A DNA stretch of 10,319 nt from Bacteroidales bacterium UBA3663 (GTDB lineage Bacteria; Bacteroidota; Bacteroidia; Bacteroidales; UBA3663), in the NCBI GenBank assembly GCA_002373755.1, contig DFJU01000060.1, positions 1 to 10,319 of the forward strand. The letters are read 5' to 3'. Below, piece by piece: positions 1 through 7,135 of this stretch. The position numbers and the translations under genes are program-made. The notes under the pieces are model-generated. The model saw only the letters and a list, made by a program, of their open reading frames with translations, had not been told where the DNA came from and ran no database searches. The stretch's first letter is position 1; the number at the start of each line of letters is the position of its first letter.

Positions 1-927
1 GGCCTGCCGCCCAAGTTCCAGGACGTCTTCGGACAGACGATGCTCGAACTGGCATCGGCCGACAAACGCATCGTGGGCATTACACCCGCCATGCCGACCG
101 GTTGCAGCTTGAATCTGATGATGGAGCGTTTCCCGAGCCGCACGTTCGACGTCGGCATCGCCGAAGAGCACGCCGTGACCTTCAGCGGCGGCTTGGCCAA
201 GGAGGGGCGCATCCCGTTCTGCAACATCTACAGCACGTTCATGCAGCGTGCCATCGACGAGGTCATCCACGACGTCGCATTGATGAACCTGCACGTCGTC
301 TTCTGCCTTGACCGTGCGGGCCTTGTCGGAGCCGACGGACCGACGCATCACGGCGCATTCGACCTTGCCTTCTTCCGTGTCATCCCGAACATGATTGTCG
401 CATCGCCGCTCGACGAGCACGCCCTGCGCCGCATGATGTTCACGGCGGCCAATGCCACCCAGACAGGTCCGTGGTGCATCCGCTATCCGCGCGGCCGAGG
501 CTCCAATCCCGACTGGAAATGTCCGCTTGAAAAGGTTGAAATCGGTCGTGGCCGATGCCTGCGCGAAGGTACGGCCGATGTCGCTGTCCTGACGCTGGGA
601 CCCATCGGCATGGAGGCTGCCAAAGCCATCGAACAGAGCGGAGTGGATGCCTCACACTACGACATGCAGTTCTGCAAGCCGCTCGATGTCGAGTTGTTGG
701 CCGATGTCTTTCGCCGTTTCAGTCGCGTAGTGACCGTCGAAGATGGCGTGCGCGACGGCGGATTCGGTACGGCCGTGCTCGAAGAGGCCAGCCGCCAGCA
801 CTATACCGGCGAAATCGTGCGCCTCGGTCTGCCCGATGCCTTTGTCGAACAGGGCACCTGCGCCGAGCTCTACCAGCTGTGCGGCATCGATGCGGCTTCA
901 ATCGCTGAGGCGATTAAGACGAGTTAA
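1..927 (+). CDS. dxs: 1-deoxy-D-xylulose-5-phosphate synthase, C-terminal part (5' end outside window)
   Basis: DXS condenses pyruvate and glyceraldehyde-3-phosphate with thiamine diphosphate to make DXP, the first step of the MEP isoprenoid pathway, in the cytosol. The frame is open from the first base ([13 protein letters not shown] before the first Met at 40), so only the pyrimidine-binding and C-terminal transketolase domains, about half of the protein, are present. Visible motifs are [24 protein letters not shown] (its Glu matches the family Glu that activates the TPP aminopyrimidine), [26 protein letters not shown], and [17 protein letters not shown] in the C-terminal domain. THHGAFD in place of the enterobacterial THQGAFD is, from memory, usual in Bacteroidota. 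The frame is intact to a TAA stop that lies inside a 7-bp repeat array. trkA follows 115 bp downstream on the same strand, an order I recall from other Bacteroidales. Confidence 0.97.
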   Translation, partial: GLPPKFQDVFGQTMLELASADKRIVGITPAMPTGCSLNLMMERFPSRTFDVGIAEEHAVTFSGGLAKEGRIPFCNIYSTFMQRAIDEVIHDVALMNLHVVFCLDRAGLVGADGPTHHGAFDLAFFRVIPNMIVASPLDEHALRRMMFTAANATQTGPWCIRYPRGRGSNPDWKCPLEKVEIGRGRCLREGTADVAVLTLGPIGMEAAKAIEQSGVDASHYDMQFCKPLDVELLADVFRRFSRVVTVEDGVRDGGFGTAVLEEASRQHYTGEIVRLGLPDAFVEQGTCAELYQLCGIDAASIAEAIKTS

Positions 928-951
928 GAAATAAGAATTAAGAAATAAGAG
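924..951. repeat. Four tandem 7-bp repeats overlapping the dxs stop codon
   Basis: Four consecutive heptamers read TTAAGAA, ATAAGAA, TTAAGAA, ATAAGAG, so the array can also be read as a 14-bp unit twice. The first unit contains the TAA stop of dxs (925-927). AT-rich heptad arrays of this style sit next to genes in many Bacteroidota genomes (from memory). The function is unknown; a strand-slippage product is the simplest reading. Confidence 0.7.
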
Positions 952-980
952 TTGCCGTGCGGTCGGAACCCATCGGCCAA

Positions 981-1030
981 GAAAAAATCCGTTTTCATCT
1001 GTCAAATCCGCGTCATCCGCGTTCAAAAAA
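981..1030. repeat. Candidate dispersed intergenic repeat with 9-bp tandem unit
   Basis: Between dxs and trkA, 1006-1023 is a tandem pair ATCCGCGTC / ATCCGCGTT, set in a longer segment from AAAAAATCC (about 983) to CAAAAAATC (about 1032). Read on the minus strand, the segment spells a peptide-like string NADDADLTDENGF. I recall such strings from spurious short frames over a widespread bacterial intergenic repeat (variants of ATCCGCGTAATCCGCGT). I cannot confirm membership without a search. It lies about 12 bp upstream of the trkA start, so it would be in the trkA 5' leader if the two genes are co-transcribed. Confidence 0.5.
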
Positions 1031-1042
1031 TCACGTAGTAGC

Positions 1043-2377
1043 ATGAAAATCATCATTGCCGGAGCGGCCGAAGTCGGAACCCACTTGGCCAAGCTGCTTT
1101 CGAGCGAGAACATGGACGTCACCCTGATGGCCGAACACGCCGAGCAGGTCTCGCAACTCACCTTCCTCAACCTGATGACGGTGGTGGGCAGCCCGACGTC
1201 GATTGCCTCGCTCAAGGAGGCCGAGGTGCCCAAGGCCGACCTCTTCATCGCCGTCACGCCCAACGAGAGCGTGAACATCCATGCCTGCATCCTTGCGGCT
1301 AATCTGGGCGCGCGGCGCACTGTGGCACGCATCGACAGCTACGAGATGCAGCAGCCGGCCAACCGCGAGTTCTACCGCAAGATCGGCATCAGCCGGCTGG
1401 TCTATCCCGAAATGTTGGGCGGCGAGGCTGTGGCGCAGGCCATCCGCCGGCCGTGGGCGCGTATGTCGTTCGATTTGTGCGACGGCCAACTGCTCCTGCT
1501 CACGGTCAAGGTCTATGACGGCGCGCCCATCGTCGGCCAGAAACTTATGGACATCGGCAAGGAACATTCGCAATACCACATCGCGGCCATCAAGCGCGGC
1601 GAGGAGCTGATAATCCCGAGCGGACAGGACGAGGTGTTGGGCAACGACATCGTCTATTTCGTCGTCGCTCCCGAGCATACTGAGTCGGTGCGCATGATAT
1701 GTGGCAAGCGCGACCGCAACCTCAAGCGCGTCGTCATCATGGGCGGTTCGCGGTTGGGCATCCAGGCCAGCCATTTTCTGAGCGACCACTACGACATCCT
1801 CTTCGTCGTGCCCAACCGGCAGATTGCCGAACATCTGATGGAGCGCGTGCCGGAAGCCAAGGTCGAACATGGCGATTCGTCGGACATGCAGTTCCTCAAC
1901 GAGCTGGGTCTGCACAGCACCGATGCCTTTGTGGCCTTGGGCGACGATTCGGGCAACAACGTGCTGGCCTGTCTGACGGCCAAGAAACTGGGCGTGGGCA
2001 AGACCGTGGCCGAGGTGGAGGATGTGGCCTACATCGCATTGGCCGCCAACCTGAACATCGGTTCGACCATCAACAAGAAACTGCTCACGGCGAGCAGCAT
2101 CTACCAGCTCCTGCTCGATGCCGACAAGACATCGGCCAAGTGTTTCAGCCTCGTTGATGCCGAAGTGGCCGACCTCGTGGCGCAGCCCGGATCGCGCATC
2201 ACGCAGCGTCCTGTCAAGGAACTCAGCCTGCCGCGCGGCATCACGTTGGGCGGTATGGTGCGCGACGGCAAGGGTCAGACCATCACGGGCGACACGCAGC
2301 TCCAGCCGGGCGATCATGTGGTGGTCATCTACATGAACGAGAAGATTTCGCACGTCGAACGGCTGTTCTTGAAGTAA
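1043..2377 (+). CDS. trkA: Trk potassium transporter peripheral NAD-binding subunit TrkA
   Basis: TrkA is the cytosolic regulatory subunit that binds the TrkH pore and gates K+ uptake in response to nucleotides. At 444 residues it has the usual four-part layout: RCK_N 1 (about 1-125, with the glycine loop GAAEVGTHLA at 7-16), RCK_C 1 (about 140-220), RCK_N 2 (about 228-350, with MGGSRLG at 233-239) and RCK_C 2 (about 365-444). VTPNESVN, VARID and VALGDDSGNN are typical RCK_N core segments. The ATG at 1043 puts the first beta strand (MKIIIAG) at the N-terminus as expected; no clear Shine-Dalgarno precedes it. One oddity is that the acidic residue normally ending beta-2 looks absent in both RCK_N halves (LMAEH at 28-32, VVPNR at 255-259). 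It stands 115 bp after dxs and 211 bp before trkH, all on one strand. Confidence 0.95.
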   Translation: MKIIIAGAAEVGTHLAKLLSSENMDVTLMAEHAEQVSQLTFLNLMTVVGSPTSIASLKEAEVPKADLFIAVTPNESVNIHACILAANLGARRTVARIDSYEMQQPANREFYRKIGISRLVYPEMLGGEAVAQAIRRPWARMSFDLCDGQLLLLTVKVYDGAPIVGQKLMDIGKEHSQYHIAAIKRGEELIIPSGQDEVLGNDIVYFVVAPEHTESVRMICGKRDRNLKRVVIMGGSRLGIQASHFLSDHYDILFVVPNRQIAEHLMERVPEAKVEHGDSSDMQFLNELGLHSTDAFVALGDDSGNNVLACLTAKKLGVGKTVAEVEDVAYIALAANLNIGSTINKKLLTASSIYQLLLDADKTSAKCFSLVDAEVADLVAQPGSRITQRPVKELSLPRGITLGGMVRDGKGQTITGDTQLQPGDHVVVIYMNEKISHVERLFLK

Positions 2378-2387
2378 GTAGGCATAA

Positions 2388-2486
2388 CCCCCTCCCGACC
2401 TCCCCGAGGGGAGGGGATTGTCCCTCGCTGAACGATTGTCAATCGTTTTTTAATGCTGTGAGGACCCGGAGGGGAGAGGATTGCCC
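2388..2486. repeat. GC-rich palindromic repeat element with a degenerate second copy
   Basis: CCCCTCCC (2389-2396) pairs with GGGAGGGG (2409-2416). A competing hairpin pairs CCTCCCC (2399-2405) with GGGGAGG (2408-2414). A related stretch recurs downstream: the run from CCGAGGGGAGGGGATTG (2404-2420) is echoed at 2466-2483 as CCGGAGGGGAGAGGATTG. The two copies flank the terminator-like hairpin at 2431-2451. I recall sequences of the CCCTCCCGACCTCCCC type as frequent intergenic repeats in Prevotella and relatives. This is seen here as structure; family membership is from memory. Confidence 0.55.
2431..2451 (+). terminator. Intrinsic-terminator-like hairpin after trkA
   Basis: AACGATTG and CAATCGTT are perfect reverse complements separated by one T. 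A realistic fold is six base pairs (AACGAT/ATCGTT) around a TGTCA loop, followed by TTTT (a six-T run counting the stem). The stem is AT-rich, so efficiency may be modest. It lies 54 bp past the trkA stop and would reduce read-through into trkH. Confidence 0.5.
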
Positions 2487-2502
2487 AGCCAAATAACGTC
2501 GG

Positions 2503-2538
2503 CCATAAAATTGATTTCCAGTTGATTTCAATTTATGG
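2503..2538 (+). other. Stem-loop in the trkH leader
   Basis: CCATAAAATTGA (2503-2514) pairs with TCAATTTATGG (2528-2538) over 11 bp with a single bulged A and a 13-nt loop. The direct repeat TTGATTTC occurs at 2511-2518 and 2522-2529. It lies about 50 nt before the trkH start. It could be a leader structure or a protein-binding inverted repeat. I recognise no known riboswitch, and no U-run follows, so it is not a standard terminator. Confidence 0.4.
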
Positions 2539-2545
2539 AGTAAAC

Positions 2546-2573
2546 AATAACTCATAACTGATAACTAATAACT
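2546..2573. repeat. Four tandem 7-bp repeats (NATAACT) before trkH
   Basis: Four consecutive heptamers read AATAACT, CATAACT, GATAACT, AATAACT; only the first base of the unit varies. The array ends 15 bp before the trkH start codon, inside the expected ribosome landing zone. It has the same unit length and copy number as the array at the dxs stop but a different sequence. Confidence 0.75.
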
Positions 2574-2588
2574 TTTCGTCAGAAAACC

Positions 2589-4097
2589 GTGAACTGGAAA
2601 CAGATACGCTACATCTTCGGACTGCTCCTGCTGATGGAGGCCGCCTTTCTGGCGGTCACTACGGGCGTGGGCATCTACTACCATTACCGTTGCGGCGATG
2701 GCGATTGGTGGGCGTTTCTTGTCTCGACGGGAGCGGCGATGCTGGCGGGCGGTGCGCTGATGCTTTCGGTGCGACACCGTAGGTTGCAGATGTCCACGCG
2801 CGAAGGCTATTTTGTCGTGGCGCTCACGTGGGTACTGTTCTCGTTGGTCGGCATGGTGCCCTATCTGTTGGTTGGCACGTTCGACAATGTGACCGACGCC
2901 TTCCTCGAAACGATGTCGGGCTTCACGACGACTGGCTGTACGGCCATCCTCAATCTGGAGGAGCAGCCGCACGCCATCCTCTTCTGGCGATGTCTGACGC
3001 AGTGGTTGGGCGGCTTGGGCATTGTCGTATTCTCATTGGCCCTGATGCCGATGATCGGTGCCGGTGCTACGCAGATTTTCGGAGCCGAGACCAACGGCCT
3101 GCAGGTCGATAAGCTTCGGCCGAAGATCCAGCAGACGGCGCGACGCCTGTGGGGCATCTATCTGACGCTGTCGGCCATTAACGCCGTGCTCTACTGGTTG
3201 GCCGGAATGTCGGTGTTCGATGCCGTCTGCCACACGTTTTCGACCATGGCGAGCGGCGGTTTCTCCAACTATTCGGACTCCATCGGCCATTTCCATTCAT
3301 CGGCCATCGAGTATATCTGTATCGTGTTCCTCTTCCTGACGAGCATCAACTTCAACCTCTATTATTTCGTGGGCCGAGGCCAGTTGCGCTATTGCCTGAA
3401 GAACGACGAACTACGTTGGTTCTTCTTCATTGTGGTGGGATTCACCGCGATTTTCATGGCGTTGGACGGTGCTACGCGATGGTGCAGCGATTCGGCCACG
3501 CCCGAGCAGATTGCGGCTTTGGGCGACGGCACATTCGAGTGTTCGTTGCGCTCGGCCCTGTTCCACACGCTCACGATATGTTCATCGGCTGGATTCCAGG
3601 GCCAATATTTCGACTACGTGCTTTGGGGCCCCGTCTTCTGGCTGCCCACGCTGGTGCTGATGGCCATGGGCGGATGTTCCAGCTCGACGGCCGGCGGACT
3701 GAAGGTGGTGCGTATCGTGGTGCTCATCAAGAATGCTAAGAACGAGTTCCTGCAGGCACTCAACCCGCGGTCATATACGACGGTGCGCCTCAATGGACAC
3801 AGCCTCCACGCCGAGGTGGTCTATAAGATTCTGGCCATGTTGAGCATCTACATTATCCTCATCATCGTGAGCATCTTCGCGCTTCAGTGCATGGGCTTGT
3901 CGTTCGACACTTCGGTCGGCGCGGCCATATCGGCGTTCGGCAACACGGGTCCGGCGTTGGGCGACTTGGGACCGGCCTTCACGTGGGCGACGTTGCCCGA
4001 CTTGGCCAAGTGGTATCTGAGCCTTTGCATGCTCATCGGCCGTCTGGAAATCTTCACCGTCGTGGTCATCTTCACGCAATTTTTCTGGAAGAAATAG
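2589..4097 (+). CDS. trkH: Trk potassium transporter membrane pore subunit TrkH
   Basis: TrkH is the inner-membrane pore of the Trk system and imports K+ under control of TrkA. The 502-residue protein has the superfamily plan of four M1-P-M2 repeats. The four selectivity-filter loops are visible: SGFTTTGC (about 110-117), ASGGFS (about 220-225), CSSAGF (about 330-335) and FGNTGP (about 448-453), each with its filter Gly. MGGCSSSTAGGLK (about 360-372) is a hallmark TrkH segment. The start is GTG at 2589, chosen because MNWKQIRYIFGLLLL matches the usual N-terminus and first helix of Bacteroidales TrkH. No Shine-Dalgarno is visible. The preceding 211-bp gap holds a terminator-like hairpin, a stem-loop and a heptad repeat, so trkH may have its own promoter even though TrkA and TrkH work together. 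ftsK follows after 57 bp. Confidence 0.96.
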   Translation: MNWKQIRYIFGLLLLMEAAFLAVTTGVGIYYHYRCGDGDWWAFLVSTGAAMLAGGALMLSVRHRRLQMSTREGYFVVALTWVLFSLVGMVPYLLVGTFDNVTDAFLETMSGFTTTGCTAILNLEEQPHAILFWRCLTQWLGGLGIVVFSLALMPMIGAGATQIFGAETNGLQVDKLRPKIQQTARRLWGIYLTLSAINAVLYWLAGMSVFDAVCHTFSTMASGGFSNYSDSIGHFHSSAIEYICIVFLFLTSINFNLYYFVGRGQLRYCLKNDELRWFFFIVVGFTAIFMALDGATRWCSDSATPEQIAALGDGTFECSLRSALFHTLTICSSAGFQGQYFDYVLWGPVFWLPTLVLMAMGGCSSSTAGGLKVVRIVVLIKNAKNEFLQALNPRSYTTVRLNGHSLHAEVVYKILAMLSIYIILIIVSIFALQCMGLSFDTSVGAAISAFGNTGPALGDLGPAFTWATLPDLAKWYLSLCMLIGRLEIFTVVVIFTQFFWKK

Positions 4098-4154
4098 CCC
4101 TCGCACAACCCTCCGTTTTGGGGAATTTTTAACGACACATCAAAACCTATTGAA

Positions 4155-6857
4155 ATGGCAAAAGATAAGAACGAAAAGAATCAAAATATAGACGAAATGA
4201 ACCCATCGCCCGAATCGGCATCCGAAGAAATGGCATCGGCCGCTGAAACCACCCCAAAACGCCGTATGGCATGGTTGTACGACGACCGCTACCGCTTCAT
4301 CGCCGGCCTTGTCATCCTCTTTGTCGGTGCGCTGATGTGCCTCGCCTTCTCGAGTTTCCTGAGCAGCGCGGGCAAGGCAGATGCATCGGCCATAGCCAAC
4401 GGCCAGATTTATGCCGACGGCGCACGCAACTGGATCGGGTCGCTTGGTGCCGTCATGGCCGAGTTCTGCATCAACCGCTGGCTGGGCGTGGCCGCGTTCC
4501 TCTACGCGTTTTTCTGCCTCCAGCTGGGCTATCGGCTCACGCGCAACATGTCGCTCCGTCCGCTCTTCCCCGTGTTCGTCCACTACGCGCTTTGGAGCAT
4601 CTGGATTTCGCTCGCGTGCGGCTTCTTCTTCGTCGATAGCTATCAGGACAGCTACATCTATCTGGGCGGCCACCACGGCTACGATCTTGAGCAATACCTG
4701 CAACGGCTCATCGGCTGGACTGGCGTGCTTTTGCTGCTGATAATCACGCTGTTGATTCTGCTCGCATTCGTCACTCGGAGCACCATCGGCCGTTTCCGTT
4801 CGACGGTGGGAGCTGCGGTCAACGTCGGCCATAAACTACGCGACGGCATGAGACACCACAATGCGGCTGTTGCGGCCGATGGCGGTGTCAGCGAAGAGGA
4901 GGAGGAGCCGACCTTCGTGGCCGATGCGCCGGTGGTCGATGATGACCCGTCGGAGGGTTTTGTGGCCGATGAGCCTGCCGCCGTTGCCGATGATGACGTC
5001 GCGCCAGCCGAAGTTGCGCCCGATGCGCCATCGGCCGAACCCGCAGCCATCGAACCCGCACCCGCGTCGTCCGCTGAGGGTTTTATGGCCGATGAAACTC
5101 GCGTAGTGGATATGCCTGCCGTCGCTGAAGAGTCGAACGTCGTCGAAGATGAACCATCGGCCGCACCCGCACCCGTTGAGCCCGTAGCGACATCGGAAGA
5201 AGAGGCAACAATCGAGACCGGCGACCCGACATTCTCCGTCACGCGACATAAGACCGAGGTGCTCGACAAGCCCATCGAACAGCCGCTTGAGGACTATGAC
5301 CCGACCAAGGATTTGGAATATTACAAGTTCCCGACCTTCGACCTGCTGAAGGAATACAACGCGCACATCCCCGTTGACCTCGAGGAGCAGAACGAGAACA
5401 TGGAGAAAATCCGTCAGACGCTGCTCGACTACGGCGTGGAGATCCAGAGTATCAACGCCACCGTCGGCCCCACCATCACGCTGTTTGAAATCGTCCTGGT
5501 GAGCGGAACTAAAATCAACACAATCAAGCGGTTGAGCGACGAGATAGCCATGAGCATCGCCTCGCGCACCGGCATCCGTATCATCGCGCCGATTCCGGGC
5601 AAGAGCGCCATCGGCATCGAAGTCCCGAACAAGGACCCGCAGACCGTCTCGATGCGCGAATGTATCCAGAGCCGCGCCTTTCAGGAGAGCAAGGCCGCGC
5701 TGCCGGTCGCATTGGGCAAGACCATCACCAACGAGGTCTTCACGTTCGATTTGGCCAAGGCTCCGCACATGCTCGTGGCCGGTGCAACGGGTCAGGGCAA
5801 GTCCGTCGGCCTCAACGCCATCATCACGTCGCTGCTCTACAAGAAGCACCCGTCGCAGCTCAAAATCGTGTTGGTCGATCCGAAGATGGTCGAATTTTCG
5901 GTCTATTCCAACATCGACAAGCACTTCCTGGCCAAGCTCCCCGATGCCGAAGACCCCATCATCACCGATGTCTCGAAGGTCGTGCAGACGCTCAAGAGCC
6001 TTTGCGCCGAGATGGAGGACCGCTACGCGCTTTTGCGTGAGGCCGGTTGCCGCAAGTTGGAGGAATACAACGACAAGTTCATCCACCGCCAGCTCAACCC
6101 GAACAAGCACATCGACGCGCCCATCGGCTCGAAGGAGGGCACGCACCACCACTTCCTGCCCTACATCGTTGCCATCATCGACGAGTATGGCGACCTCATC
6201 ATGACCGCCGGCAAGGAGGTCGAGCTGCCTATCGCCCGTATCGCCCAGAAGGCGCGCGCCGTGGGCATCCACATGATCATCGCGACGCAAAGACCATCGG
6301 CCAAGATCGTGACCGGCATCATCAAGGCCAACTTCCCGGCGCGCATCGCCTTCCGCGTGTCATCGGCCACCGATTCGAGCATCATCCTCGACCAGTCGGG
6401 CGCACAGAACCTTGTGGGCCGCGGCGACCTCTTCATCTCGTTGGGCGACAAGTTCGAGCGTGTGCAATGCGCCTTTGTCGATACGCCTGAAGTGCAGCGC
6501 ATCAACAAGTTCATCGAGGAGCAGCAGGGCTATCCGACGTGCTACATCCTGCCCGAGCCGAAACCGGACCCGAACGATGCCGCCGCGATGGACGAGGGTG
6601 GCGCATCGGCCGTCGATCTGAACCAGCTCGACCCCTTGTTCGACGAATGTGCCGAGCTTGTGGTCGCCTCCGGACAGGGTTCGACGTCGATGATTCAGCG
6701 CAAGTTCGGCATCGGCTACAACCGCGCCGGCCGTATCATGGACCAGATGGAGGCCGCCGGCATCGTCGGCCCGTATCAGGGTTCGAAGGCGCGCGCCGTG
6801 CTCGTTGAGGGTGTCGCGGAGTTGCAGAACCTGCTGGAGGATTTGAAGAACAGGTGA
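4155..6857 (+). CDS. ftsK: DNA translocase FtsK
   Basis: FtsK is a septum-anchored hexameric ATPase that pumps DNA so that daughter chromosomes are cleared and dimers resolved at division, normally with Xer recombinases. The 900-residue protein has a short hydrophilic N-terminus and four membrane segments (about 47-70, 100-128, 136-160, 186-207). Next is an acidic Ala/Pro/Glu/Val-rich linker (about 240-370), then the alpha/beta motor with Walker A GATGQGKS (543-550) and Walker B IIDEYGD (674-680), and a winged-helix gamma domain (about 828-895, with STSMIQRKFGIGYNRAGRIM) that reads DNA polarity sequences in studied homologues. The linker contains three copies of F-[VM]-A-D-x-[PT], at 254, 269 and 310. 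The frame is intact and of normal length. From memory, many Bacteroides genomes have lolA just after ftsK; here no lolA-like frame follows. Confidence 0.97.
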   Translation: MAKDKNEKNQNIDEMNPSPESASEEMASAAETTPKRRMAWLYDDRYRFIAGLVILFVGALMCLAFSSFLSSAGKADASAIANGQIYADGARNWIGSLGAVMAEFCINRWLGVAAFLYAFFCLQLGYRLTRNMSLRPLFPVFVHYALWSIWISLACGFFFVDSYQDSYIYLGGHHGYDLEQYLQRLIGWTGVLLLLIITLLILLAFVTRSTIGRFRSTVGAAVNVGHKLRDGMRHHNAAVAADGGVSEEEEEPTFVADAPVVDDDPSEGFVADEPAAVADDDVAPAEVAPDAPSAEPAAIEPAPASSAEGFMADETRVVDMPAVAEESNVVEDEPSAAPAPVEPVATSEEEATIETGDPTFSVTRHKTEVLDKPIEQPLEDYDPTKDLEYYKFPTFDLLKEYNAHIPVDLEEQNENMEKIRQTLLDYGVEIQSINATVGPTITLFEIVLVSGTKINTIKRLSDEIAMSIASRTGIRIIAPIPGKSAIGIEVPNKDPQTVSMRECIQSRAFQESKAALPVALGKTITNEVFTFDLAKAPHMLVAGATGQGKSVGLNAIITSLLYKKHPSQLKIVLVDPKMVEFSVYSNIDKHFLAKLPDAEDPIITDVSKVVQTLKSLCAEMEDRYALLREAGCRKLEEYNDKFIHRQLNPNKHIDAPIGSKEGTHHHFLPYIVAIIDEYGDLIMTAGKEVELPIARIAQKARAVGIHMIIATQRPSAKIVTGIIKANFPARIAFRVSSATDSSIILDQSGAQNLVGRGDLFISLGDKFERVQCAFVDTPEVQRINKFIEEQQGYPTCYILPEPKPDPNDAAAMDEGGASAVDLNQLDPLFDECAELVVASGQGSTSMIQRKFGIGYNRAGRIMDQMEAAGIVGPYQGSKARAVLVEGVAELQNLLEDLKNR

Positions 6858-7135
6858 GGAGCGTAAGGCTTGGGAAGATATGACTTGTATATGTGCGATT
6901 ATATTAGGCATATCCAACGACAATGCACTTGCTCTTCTTTGGGATAGCGAGTTGTTCAACATCAACACTAAATGATGTCTTGTAACCTCCAAAAATCTGC
7001 AAATGTTAACGAAATAACCTCCGAAAATCTGCAAGTTCCTCATCTTTCTGTCGTTTGGAATGAAATTGATAAGTAGGTGTTTAGATAGTCATTGGACCTA
7101 AAGTCAAGGTTGAGTTGTGCGCCTAAGGGTGAACA
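6858..7135. other. AT-rich gap after ftsK without a convincing gene; two tiny overlapping frames
   Basis: The 278 bases up to the hairpin are clearly more AT-rich than the flanking genes and hold no recognisable gene. Two short plus-strand frames exist. One is 6880-6975 (31 codons, beginning MTCICAIILG). The other is 6972-7076 (34 codons, beginning MMSCNLQKSA), whose ATG overlaps the stop of the first as ATGA. Neither has a Shine-Dalgarno or a recognisable family. The second frame spans a 19-bp direct repeat, which weakens it as a gene. A long minus-strand frame covering this gap runs into ftsK in antisense and is judged spurious. No promoter box of the TAnnTTTG type was found. Confidence 0.3.
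6984..7034. repeat. Pair of 19-bp direct repeats
   Basis: AACCTCCAAAAATCTGCAA (6984-7002) and AACCTCCGAAAATCTGCAA (7016-7034) match at 18 of 19 bases. They are separated by 13 bp containing the palindrome GTTAAC, which gives a 32-bp repeat period, about three helical turns. Such spacing could suit a DNA-binding protein, or the pair may be one copy of a dispersed Bacteroidales repeat. I cannot tell which from one window. Confidence 0.65.

Noticed and set aside
1031..2353. 440-codon minus-strand frame antisense to trkA, rich in His, Asp and Arg
   Set aside because: It is a shadow of the GC-rich trkA codons; composition is atypical and no family is recognisable, while the plus-strand frame is clearly TrkA.
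924..2573. CRISPR array suggested by the short regular repeats
   Set aside because: Units are contiguous 7-mers without spacers, and no cas gene is present.
2569..2576. TAACTTTT as a -7 promoter box for trkH
   Set aside because: It lacks the final G of TAnnTTTG, lies only 13 bp before the start codon and is part of the heptad repeat.
4107..4130. Possible terminator between trkH and ftsK (CCC...GGG then T5)
   Set aside because: Only three or four base pairs can form with an eight-base loop; too weak to call despite the T-run.
4836..6290. 484-codon minus-strand frame antisense to ftsK
   Set aside because: Shadow frame with Asp/Arg/His-biased composition; the plus strand encodes an intact FtsK motor.
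6360..7043. 227-codon minus-strand frame beginning MRNLQIFGGYF
   Set aside because: Its first part is the translation of the 19-bp direct repeats and the rest is antisense to the ftsK 3' end; no domain is recognised.
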